A stretch of 17,062 nt of DNA, from positions 1 through 17,062 of the forward strand of contig CAZYKR010000067.1 in NCBI GenBank assembly GCA_964648005.1, read 5' to 3'. The notes beneath the pieces are model-generated. The model saw nothing but the letters and a program-made list of their open reading frames with translations. It was not told where the DNA came from and did not search any database. Position numbers and translations under genes: made by a program. The stretch comes from JAGQTE01 sp964648005. Lineage in GTDB: Bacteria > Actinomycetota > Acidimicrobiia > Acidimicrobiales > Acidimicrobilacustridaceae. This document shows, one piece after another, positions 7,732-13,850 of the stretch; the first letter of the stretch is position 1, and each line of letters starts with the position of its first letter.

Positions 7732-8710
7732 GGGCGAGGCGTCGTGGGCGGGTGCGTTCGACCTGATCGAAGACCCAGTTGTAGGTGTCGGTGAGCCCCT
7801 CGCGCAGGGTGATCGACGGCTCCCAGCCGAGCGCGGCGCGCAGCGCCGTGTTGTCGCTGTTGCGCCCCCGCACGCCCTGGGGTGCCGTCAGGTCGTAGCG
7901 GCGCTCGAGGGTCACGCCGGCGATGTCGGACACGAGGTCGACCAGCCCGTCGATCGTGACGAGCTCAGCGCTGCCCAGGTTCAGCGGCTCGCCGGCGTCG
8001 GACGCCGTCAGCGCCCGGGTGCCGGTGATGCAGTCGTCGACGTACATGAAGCTGCGCGTCTGGCGCCCGTCGCCCCAGATGTCGATGTGGTGGTCACCGG
8101 TGAGCACGGCGGTCGCCACCTTGCGGCAGATGGCGGCCGGCGCCTTCTCCCGACCGCCGGTCCAGGTGCCGTGGGGGCCGTACACGTTGTGGTACCGGGC
8201 GACCCGGGTCTCGAGGCCGAAGTCCTCGGCGAAGTGCCGGCACAGCCGCTCGCCGAAGAGCTTCTCCCAGCCGTACCCGTCCTCGGGCATGGCCGGGTAA
8301 GCGTCGGCCTCACGCAGCGGCACCACCTCGGGGGATTGCTGATGCTCGGCGGCGTAGACACAGGCAGACGAGGCGTAGAAGAAGCGCTGCACTCCGGCGT
8401 CTCGCGCCGCGAGGAGCAGGTGGGTCGTGATGAGCACCGACAGCATGCATCGGGCCTTGTTGGCCTCGATGAACCCCATGCCTCCCATGTCGGCGGCGAG
8501 GTTGTACACCGCGGTGGCGCCATCGGTGGCGGCGTGGCACGCACCGAGGAGGCTGAGGTCGGCGACGAGGTTCTCGGCGTCGGGGTGCACCTGGTGCCAC
8601 TCCGAGAGGGGTTTGCAGTCGACGGCGCGGACCGCCACGCCGTCGTCGAGCAGGGAGCGGACGAGATGCCCGCCGATGAAGCCGCCGCCGCCGGCAACGA
8701 GGACCAACAT
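7724..8710 (-). CDS. GDP-mannose 3,5-epimerase-like NAD-dependent epimerase
   Basis: A 328-residue extended short-chain dehydrogenase/reductase. The NAD-binding glycine motif is AGGGGFIGG (6-14), the catalytic pair is Y146/K150 in YGWEK, and YASSACVY (112-119) contains Cys117. As I recall them, the plant GDP-mannose 3,5-epimerase signatures are NLAADMGGMGFI (70-81), HNVYGPHGTWTGGREKAP (174-191, with Lys189), IWGDGRQTRSF and GVRGRNSDN. Cys117, Tyr146, Lys150 and Lys189 match the catalytic set known for that enzyme, which makes GDP-L-galactose (and GDP-L-gulose) from GDP-D-mannose. Start ATG at 8710 has an AAGGAG ribosome site about 10 bases upstream. It lies 20 bases after the priming transferase gene. 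Function is inferred from motif match; related bacterial enzymes may act on other GDP-sugars. Confidence 0.9.
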   Translation of the reverse strand: MLVLVAGGGGFIGGHLVRSLLDDGVAVRAVDCKPLSEWHQVHPDAENLVADLSLLGACHAATDGATAVYNLAADMGGMGFIEANKARCMLSVLITTHLLLAARDAGVQRFFYASSACVYAAEHQQSPEVVPLREADAYPAMPEDGYGWEKLFGERLCRHFAEDFGLETRVARYHNVYGPHGTWTGGREKAPAAICRKVATAVLTGDHHIDIWGDGRQTRSFMYVDDCITGTRALTASDAGEPLNLGSAELVTIDGLVDLVSDIAGVTLERRYDLTAPQGVRGRNSDNTALRAALGWEPSITLREGLTDTYNWVFDQVERTRPRRLAHA

Positions 8711-8730
8711 GACCTTCGGTCTCCTTGGGA

Positions 8731-9492
8731 TCAGCTGCCGGTGGCGGCGAGCGCCGGCTCGGGATCGGGGACTGCCGCCGGCCGCGACGCGGCCGCTGGG
8801 GGGAGGTCGATCACCACGACGTCGCCGTCGGCGACATCGGCGGCACCGAACACGGACGTGCGGGGCACCGCGCTGCCGCGCAGCGCCCACAGCGGGGGGT
8901 GCACGACGCGAGGTCGGCGGCCGAGCAGCTGGCAGCACACCGTCTGGGCCAGCAGCCACACGTCGAGTCGCACGGATCGATGGGCCAGGTAGAACAGGTC
9001 GAACTCGGGGTGCTCGCCGATCAGGCCGCTGGCGGCCGGCGAGATCTGCCAGTAGCCGGTGCAGCCCGGGCGCACCACGGTCCGGACGGCGCCGAACGCC
9101 GGGTCGATCGTGGTGGCGGCGAGCTCGGGCAGCTCGGGTCGCGGGCCGACCAAGCTCATCCGGCCGAAGACCACGAGCCACAGCTGCGGCAGCTCGTCGA
9201 GGTGGGTGCGCCGGACGAACGACCCGAACCGGGTCGTCCCGGCGGCGGCCACCGCGTACTTGTCGGCGTCGGTGGGCACCGACGTCGGCAGCGAGCGGAT
9301 CTTGACGATGCGGAACAGCTGTCCGTCCCGCCCGATGCGCTGCTGGACGAAGAACGGCTGGGCGTGCAGCGAGAGCGCCGACGACAGCGCCAGCACGGCC
9401 ACGACCGGCAGCGTGAGGATCGCCAATGGCACGGCGACGGCGAGGTCGAGGGCGCGCGCCGCGGCGCGCTGGCGGCGGGTCGGCTCGCTCAT
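8731..9492 (-). CDS. Priming sugar-phosphate transferase (polyprenyl-phosphate hexose-1-phosphate transferase family)
   Basis: A 253-residue protein of the short bacterial sugar transferase type (the PglC/WcaJ C-terminal domain). It has one membrane-entering hydrophobic segment (15-40), then PFFVQQRIGRDGQLFRIVKI (46-65), FGSFVRRTHLDELPQLW (89-105) with the catalytic Asp99-Glu100 pair, and MSLVGPRPELP (112-122). RPGCTGYWQI (141-150) follows. The enzyme loads the first sugar-1-phosphate onto undecaprenyl phosphate and starts repeat-unit synthesis. About 55 residues after position 195 form an Ala/Pro/Val-rich tail outside the usual domain. The long N-terminal multi-helix domain of WbaP/WcaJ is absent. 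The ATG at 9492 overlaps the methyltransferase stop as ATGA. The first sugar cannot be named from sequence. Confidence 0.94.
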   Translation of the reverse strand: MSEPTRRQRAAARALDLAVAVPLAILTLPVVAVLALSSALSLHAQPFFVQQRIGRDGQLFRIVKIRSLPTSVPTDADKYAVAAAGTTRFGSFVRRTHLDELPQLWLVVFGRMSLVGPRPELPELAATTIDPAFGAVRTVVRPGCTGYWQISPAASGLIGEHPEFDLFYLAHRSVRLDVWLLAQTVCCQLLGRRPRVVHPPLWALRGSAVPRTSVFGAADVADGDVVVIDLPPAAASRPAAVPDPEPALAATGS

Positions 9493-10070
9493 CGCCGTCG
9501 ACCCTCGGCGAAGGCGGTCAGTGTCGGCGAGACCGTCGTACCGGCGATGCCGGCCCGTGGCGGCAGCAGCGCGCGGAGCTCACCACGGGAGAGCAGTCGG
9601 GTGAACTCGTTGCGCTGCCGCCGCCAGGCCGGCAACCAGTGGCGGAAGAGCGCCCTGGTGTGCGCTTCGACCGGGAACCACCGGTTCGGCGTGGTGAGCG
9701 CCCACGTGCGGCCCACGCGGGAGTGCTCGGTGATCAAGGCCGCCTGGTCGGCGACGCCGCCGACGTGCTCGATGACGGCGTTCGAGAACACGAGGTCGAC
9801 CGCACCCGTGCGGAACGGCAGGGCGCGGGCGTCGCACACGACGTACGGGGTCAGGTCGTCGCGCCGCTCGATCCCGCACCACACGGCGAGGTCGGCGTCG
9901 GCGGCGATGGCGCGCTCGACCTGGTTCTCCCACGGTCGGTCGGCCCCGCCGGCGCCGACCAACAGCACGGTCCGCACCTGATGGCGATGCCCGTACTCGT
10001 CCATGAACCGGGACTTGCGCGCCCGGTTCCGGGCGTGGCCGAGGTCCAGGATCCGGCGGGCGAAGCTCAC
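9489..10070 (-). CDS. Class I SAM-dependent methyltransferase
   Basis: A Methyltransf_11-type protein, about 193 residues with the chosen start. Visible marks are a motif I strand and loop TVLLVGAGG (34-42), a post-I acidic end (WCGIE, 64-68), VVCDARALPFRTGAVDLVFS (77-96) and IEHVGG (100-105), then LTTPNRWFPVEAHT (125-138), which recurs in polysaccharide-locus methyltransferases. Motif I is loose (GAGG, not GCGTG). The open frame runs up to 10220, but those first 50 residues would be translated from the GC hairpin terminator region, so I place the start at the GTG at 10070. No strong ribosome site is visible there. It is the first gene of the exopolysaccharide operon. The target could be a sugar hydroxyl of the polymer, but this is inference. 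Confidence 0.8.
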   Translation of the reverse strand: MSFARRILDLGHARNRARKSRFMDEYGHRHQVRTVLLVGAGGADRPWENQVERAIAADADLAVWCGIERRDDLTPYVVCDARALPFRTGAVDLVFSNAVIEHVGGVADQAALITEHSRVGRTWALTTPNRWFPVEAHTRALFRHWLPAWRRQRNEFTRLLSRGELRALLPPRAGIAGTTVSPTLTAFAEGRRR

Positions 10071-10071
10071 G

Positions 10072-10087
10072 GTCGGAACGTACCGAC
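10072..10087 (-). promoter_or_regulatory. Small inverted repeat just upstream of the operon's first gene
   Basis: GTCGG, a 6-base spacer, then CCGAC, ending one base before the proposed GTG start of the methyltransferase gene. It could be an operator half-site pair or a hairpin over the ribosome-binding region. A 5-base arm in DNA this GC-rich can arise by chance, so this is only a candidate. I see no convincing -10/-35 promoter in 10071-10175, although the operon promoter should lie there. Confidence 0.25.
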
Positions 10088-10175
10088 GCCCCGAAAACCC
10101 CCCGTGGCCACCAGGTGAACGACCGGGGACGCAGAGCGGAAAGCTCGGGGCCCGGCCGAACGACCCGGGACGCGA

Positions 10176-10207
10176 TCGGGGGCCCGGCCGGGTGGGCGGG
10201 CCCCCGA
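10176..10207 (-). terminator. GC-rich hairpin terminator after the substrate-binding protein gene
   Basis: An 11-base perfect stem, TCGGGGGCCCG paired with CGGGCCCCCGA, around a 10-base loop. It begins 43 bases beyond the stop of the PstS-like gene when read leftward. There is no T-run, as is common for terminators in high-GC actinobacteria. It should separate that transcript from the exopolysaccharide operon that starts at 10070. Confidence 0.65.
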
Positions 10208-10250
10208 GGCGTGTGCTCACGACGGGCTGCCGCGAGCGGGTTCTCGACGC

Positions 10251-11489
10251 TCAGGCGGCGTCAGGCGACACCCAGTCGGTGGTGGTGCACCGGTTGAGGG
10301 CGGGGTTGCTGGTGAGCGGGATGAACCCGTTCGCCGACATGATGCTCTCGACCTCCTGGGCGTAGTTCTTCGACGCCAGGCTGCGCTCGATGCCGGGGCC
10401 GGCGTCCCCGGTCGGCTTGGAGTGGGCGTCGAGCTTCTTGCACAGGTAGCCGCTGGCACCGAGGAAGTTCAGCGAGTCGTTCGAGGCGGTCGGGCCGACC
10501 GAGCCGACGCGGATCACGTTGTACATGAACCGGCTGAACGGGAAGGTGCCGTTCTGGATGGTGGTCGGGGTCGGCGCGATGCCGGCGACCGAGCCGAGGT
10601 AACCGTCCGGGCCGTGGTAGGTCGGGTTGCCGTTCCACGTACCGACGCCCGAGTAGTAGATCGAGTACTTCTCCTGCGAGCAGGTCGTGGTCTCGACCGG
10701 GGTCATCACGTGCTCACGCACGACGCGCTCCCCGGGGCAGGCGACGGGCGTGGTGGTGTTGCCGTCCTTGTACTCGGCCGGGATGCAGTTGTCGCTCGGG
10801 CCTCCGATGAACGAGTCCCACGTCGACCGCGAGCCCGAGCCGGGGATGGCGGCCCAGGTGACGATCGGTTGGTTCTCGCCGCCGATCTGGTTCCAGTTGT
10901 TGATCGTGCAGTCCACGAAGATGTCGTTGAGCTGCGACTGGGTCAGGTTGGTGGTCGGAGCGGGGGCCTGGCCGTTCCAGCCGACCCAGGTCAGGGCGTC
11001 CTTGGCGAACGCCACGAACCGGAAGGTCGGGTTGGTGTTGCCGAGGCCGGGCAGGTCGCACTGGAACCCGATGTCGGGCGCCGACGACGAGCGTGCGGCG
11101 TCGACCAGCGGCACGCCCGCCGGACGAGCGGCGGGACCCTGGCTGCAGAGCTGACGCCGACCGGCGTTCGACCCCTGCGGGAAGTAGTTGACGACGAGGT
11201 CGTGGTCGTAGTTCTCGGACTCGACGACGCCCGACGGCTGGGACACCTGGCAGATGTGCTCCGTGCCGGCCTCGGGGTACGAGACGTTCGTGAGCGTGCA
11301 GCCCTCGCTCTCCATGTAGGCGTTGGCGAGATCGTTCATGACGAAGTACGTCGTGTCCGACCCGGAAATGAACACGCGGCCCACCTTGCCGTTCGTCGTC
11401 GACGGTGGCGCGGCCTCCGCCGGGGCGATCGCCATGACGCCTGCCATCACGGCGGCACCGGCGAGCGCACATCGTGCTAGTCGCTTCAT
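10251..11489 (-). CDS. Secreted PstS-like substrate-binding protein
   Basis: A 412-residue exported protein of the PBP/PstS-like family. It has a Sec signal peptide (1-27: KR at the start, a hydrophobic core, cleavage after AEA). The fold-start loop is ISGSDTTYFVMNDLANAYM (41-59), which matches the anion-binding start of PstS relatives. A second anion-site mark, PGSGSRSTWDSF, and a hinge region follow. The ATG at 11489 has a good AAGGAG ribosome site five bases away. There is no lipobox or membrane anchor, so it is probably released or loosely wall-bound. No permease or ATPase gene lies nearby, so it is an orphan here. It may bind phosphate or another oxyanion, or be a surface protein that reuses the fold. 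A strong terminator follows. Confidence 0.85.
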   Translation of the reverse strand: MKRLARCALAGAAVMAGVMAIAPAEAAPPSTTNGKVGRVFISGSDTTYFVMNDLANAYMESEGCTLTNVSYPEAGTEHICQVSQPSGVVESENYDHDLVVNYFPQGSNAGRRQLCSQGPAARPAGVPLVDAARSSSAPDIGFQCDLPGLGNTNPTFRFVAFAKDALTWVGWNGQAPAPTTNLTQSQLNDIFVDCTINNWNQIGGENQPIVTWAAIPGSGSRSTWDSFIGGPSDNCIPAEYKDGNTTTPVACPGERVVREHVMTPVETTTCSQEKYSIYYSGVGTWNGNPTYHGPDGYLGSVAGIAPTPTTIQNGTFPFSRFMYNVIRVGSVGPTASNDSLNFLGASGYLCKKLDAHSKPTGDAGPGIERSLASKNYAQEVESIMSANGFIPLTSNPALNRCTTTDWVSPDAA

Positions 11490-11709
11490 CGCTTCTCCTT
11501 GTTCGGGTTCCGCCGGGCAGTCGCTCGTCGGCGCCCCATGAACTACCAACCGGACATGACGTGGCCACCCCTGCCGGGTGACGCGGACGCGAACAGTTCG
11601 GGTCGCCGAACCGAACCTCGCCACGGTCACCGAAGGTTCACCCGTGCGCCATGCCCGGTTCGTGTTGGCGTCCCGTCGACGTCGGTCGGCACTGTGACCA
11701 TGCGGGGCG
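11490..11709. promoter_or_regulatory. Divergent intergenic region
   Basis: 220 bases between the leftward PstS-like gene and the rightward lipoprotein gene, so it should contain promoters for both. I find no convincing sigma-70-like hexamers. The clearest element is a hairpin, GTTCGG-GTCG-CCGAAC (11596-11611). Related GTTCGGGT or GGTTC words occur near 11510, 11635 and 11648, which might be operator copies. The rest shows no open frame I would call. Confidence 0.45.
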
Positions 11710-12219
11710 ATGGACCATCTCGATGCCGACCACTCATCGCGCCCTCGACGCGCTGTTCCCCGGCGGGCCTGCGTAGCGCTCGTGGCGCTGATCGCCGTCG
11801 CTGCCGCCTCGGGGTGCGGTGGCGAGTCGTCCGCCGAGGTCGACGCCACCGTCACCTCGTGGTCGCTGTCGACCGAAGACTCGATCGCCCTCGCCGAGGA
11901 CGACAAGTACGTGACGCCGGCCGACGAGTTCCAGATCGGTCAGACCTTGACCCTGACGGACGCCGGTCCGGTGCCGCGCACCCTCGTCGTGATCCGCGAG
12001 CGCGAGCTGACGATCCGCAACGACGGGACTTCGCCCCGGACGCTGACCTTCGTGAATGCGTCGGTCGACGGCGCCGACCAGCGCACCCTGGGCCCGATCG
12101 AGCCCGGCGGGTCGATGACCTACGTGCCGACGGTGCCGATCAGCATGGCGTACGACCTCGACGGAGACGGTGCGGTCGACGGAACGCTGCAGGTCGACAC
12201 CGGCGAGTTCAGCGGATGA
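11710..12219 (+). CDS. Putative lipoprotein with acidic calcium-loop-like motif
   Basis: A 169-residue protein of no family I can name. It has an Arg-rich start (RPRRAVPRR, 11-19), a hydrophobic stretch (21-34) and AASGC, giving a lipobox with Cys36, so it is probably exported and lipidated. The mature part is predicted beta-rich. ERELTIRNDGTSPRTLTFVN (97-116) and a later GPIEPGGSMTYVP resemble the strands of a small beta-sandwich (cupredoxin-like shape), but no copper ligands are present. DLDGDGAVDG (149-158) looks like a dockerin/EF-hand calcium loop. The ATG at 11710 is the first in frame; the ribosome site is weak (GGGG). The stop overlaps the next gene's ATG (ATGA), so the two are co-translated. 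Confidence 0.75.
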   Translation: MDHLDADHSSRPRRAVPRRACVALVALIAVAAASGCGGESSAEVDATVTSWSLSTEDSIALAEDDKYVTPADEFQIGQTLTLTDAGPVPRTLVVIRERELTIRNDGTSPRTLTFVNASVDGADQRTLGPIEPGGSMTYVPTVPISMAYDLDGDGAVDGTLQVDTGEFSG

Positions 12220-12626
12220 AGGTGCGCCGCTCGCGCCTGTTCGGCTGCGGCGTCGTCGTGCTGGCGGCGACGGCGTGGGCGTGCGGCGCACCGAGCGACG
12301 GCGAGGCGGCAGTCTGCGCCACGCTGCAGGAGGTCGTCGACGAGCTCGCCGCCGGTCGTTCGCAGGAGGCGCTCGACACGTTCGGCGCCCTGCGCTCGCA
12401 GGCCGACGCCAGCGGCAACGCCAACCTCCAGCGCGAGGCGACCGCGCTGTGGTCGGTGCTCGACACGCCGGTCACCAACGCCGGCGATCTCACGATCGCC
12501 GAGTCGGCCGAGGTCGGCAACCAGGCGCTCGCCGCCAGCGCCGGGTACCTCGGCGCTATCGGTGACGAGTGTGCCCGGATCGGCCTCGCCGTCGAGGTCA
12601 GTCCGCAGCTCGGCGCCGGTTCCTGA
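12216..12626 (+). CDS. Small exported protein, probable lipoprotein, unknown function
   Basis: A 136-residue protein that I do not recognise. The N-terminus MKVRRSRLFG, a hydrophobic core and AWAC (Cys23) give a signal peptide with an imperfect lipobox (Trp at -2). The mature part is predicted mainly helical. It has two further cysteines (C34 and C119) that could form a disulfide, and a repeat-like pattern of short amphipathic helices (TLQEVVDELAAGRSQEALDT, 36-55). The start ATG at 12216 overlaps the stop of the preceding lipoprotein gene, which argues that the two products work together. A convergent gene ends 63 bases downstream. Confidence 0.72.
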   Translation: MKVRRSRLFGCGVVVLAATAWACGAPSDGEAAVCATLQEVVDELAAGRSQEALDTFGALRSQADASGNANLQREATALWSVLDTPVTNAGDLTIAESAEVGNQALAASAGYLGAIGDECARIGLAVEVSPQLGAGS

Positions 12627-12632
12627 TCACCA

Positions 12633-12646
12633 GCGGCACCAGCCGC
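12633..12646. terminator. Short hairpin between convergent genes (weak)
   Basis: GCGGC-ACCA-GCCGC lies just after the stop of the small exported protein gene. Nearby, at 12665-12676, is the perfect palindrome GGCGACGTCGCC, just beyond the stop of the facing LPVTG gene. Either could help end transcription from its side. Both are short, without T-runs, so confidence is low. Confidence 0.3.
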
Positions 12647-12689
12647 CGTTCGTCACGGTGCTGAGGCGACGTCGCCCGATGGGCAGGCG

Positions 12690-13229
12690 TCAGCGGGGGC
12701 CGCGAGCGTCGCGCCGCCGTGCGGCGGCGAGCGCTCCGACGCCGCCGACGATCAGCACGCCGCCGACGATGGCCGGCGCGATCGGTGCGCCGCCGGTGAC
12801 GGGAAGCGTCGTCCCCGAGCCGGTCGTGGCGCCGGCAACGGTCAGCACCGCCGTGGCCGTCTCGCCGGCGCACGACACGGTCACCTGATAGGTGCCGGCA
12901 CCGCCGGGCGCGGTCAGCGACACCTGATAGGCGCCACCGTCGCCAGCGGTCGTCGAGGCCTGCGCACCGCCGACCGAGACGGCCACCGGGGTGCCGGGCG
13001 TGCCACAGCCAGCACCTGCGACGGTGACGTCACCGCCGGGCGCCACGGTGGACGGGGCCACGGTCACGGTGACGCCGGGTGCGTACTGCGCCGTCGCCGG
13101 CGCCGCGGCCAGCGCCAGGGCGCCACCGACGAGCGCGACCCCGGCGAACGCCACTCCGGCGCGGCGAGCGGCCCCAAGGCGAGCGTCGGCGGCGCGGGTT
13201 CGGGTGATCGGGCTGGTTCGCTGCGACAT
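12690..13229 (-). CDS. LPVTG cell-wall-anchored small Ig-like surface protein
   Basis: A 179-residue exported protein. The signal peptide spans 1-47 (Arg-rich start, long Ala/Val core, cleavage near ATA-Q). One Ig-like beta domain follows (52-133: VTVTVAPSTVAPGGDVTV, later YQVSLTAPGGAGTYQVTVSC), with Cys75 and Cys120 able to form a disulfide. A short Gly/Thr linker leads to a full C-terminal sorting signal: LPVTG (142-146), a hydrophobic helix (149-169) and RRRDARGPR. It should be a sortase substrate joined to peptidoglycan. The ATG at 13229 has a GAGGAG ribosome site six bases away. It is last in the surface operon, 28 bases after the Excalibur gene. The partner it binds is unknown. Confidence 0.88.
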   Translation of the reverse strand: MSQRTSPITRTRAADARLGAARRAGVAFAGVALVGGALALAAAPATAQYAPGVTVTVAPSTVAPGGDVTVAGAGCGTPGTPVAVSVGGAQASTTAGDGGAYQVSLTAPGGAGTYQVTVSCAGETATAVLTVAGATTGSGTTLPVTGGAPIAPAIVGGVLIVGGVGALAAARRRDARGPR

Positions 13230-13257
13230 GGTCGGGCTCCTCGCTCGCGCGTCGGGA

Positions 13258-13839
13258 TCAGTCTCGGGGTTCGGGGGTGCCTTCGCCGTGCGGGGTGCGC
13301 ACGATGCTCTCGTCCTCGCAGGCGATGCCGTCGCCGTCGGGGTCGAGTCCGTACGGGTCGCCCAGCACGACCTCGATGTTGACCGCGCCGAGCTCGGCGC
13401 AGCCTGCCCCGCCCGGGGGTACGCAGGTGCCGGCGTAGTTGGCATCGCACCCGTTCTCGTCGACACCCGCCGAGGCCACGCCGTTGGGGGTCGGGTCGTC
13501 GAAGTCTCCGCCGAGGTACGTCGGGTAGGCGCCCTGCGGTGCCCCGGTAGGCAGGAACCGCCCCTCGGCGTCGCGGGCGAACGTCGTCGGTGTCGTGTCG
13601 GCGGGAGCGGCTGGTGCGCCGGTCGTCTCCGTTGCCGATGGGTCGGCGGCGTCCGTCGCCGTGTCGAGGGCGGCCGGTCCGTCGGTGGAGGCGCCGGCGG
13701 TGGTGGTCGTCGACTCGCCGGCGGCGGTCGCCGACGAGCCGGTGGTGCCGCCCTGGCGCGCGAGCAGCGCGAAGCCGACGATCGCCAGGGCGACGACGGC
13801 GATGATGCTGAGTAGCGAGGACGTGCGGGACCGGGACAT
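13258..13839 (-). CDS. Membrane-anchored Excalibur calcium-binding domain protein
   Basis: A 193-residue protein. One N-terminal membrane helix (8-27, uncleaved anchor or signal) is followed by a low-complexity Thr/Ala/Ser/Pro stalk (31-86), then a C-terminal Excalibur-type domain outside the cell. That domain has four cysteines (C131, C139, C147, C174) and ends DPYGLDPDGDGIACED (161-176), the Asp-rich calcium-binding loop of the family. The stalk probably carries it through the wall. The ATG at 13839 has an AGGAG ribosome site eight bases away, and that site overlaps the TAG stop of the sortase-like gene. Excalibur proteins are common in Gram-positive bacteria, but their roles are mostly unknown. 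Confidence 0.86.
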   Translation of the reverse strand: MSRSRTSSLLSIIAVVALAIVGFALLARQGGTTGSSATAAGESTTTTAGASTDGPAALDTATDAADPSATETTGAPAAPADTTPTTFARDAEGRFLPTGAPQGAYPTYLGGDFDDPTPNGVASAGVDENGCDANYAGTCVPPGGAGCAELGAVNIEVVLGDPYGLDPDGDGIACEDESIVRTPHGEGTPEPRD

Positions 13840-13850
13840 GGGCGGGGCTC

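Noticed and set aside
10071..10220. Fifty extra N-terminal residues for the methyltransferase.
   Set aside because: They would be encoded by the terminator hairpin and GC-rich spacer, and look like low-complexity Pro/Gly/Arg sequence. The GTG at 10070 is preferred.
11490..11906. Extended N-terminus for the secreted PstS-like protein.
   Set aside because: The ATG at 11489 has a good ribosome site and begins a clear signal peptide. The extension runs through the divergent spacer and the facing lipoprotein gene.
13537..13554. LPTGA in the Excalibur protein as a possible sorting signal.
   Set aside because: It lacks the x residue of LPxTG, lies in the middle of the protein and has no following hydrophobic helix and basic tail.
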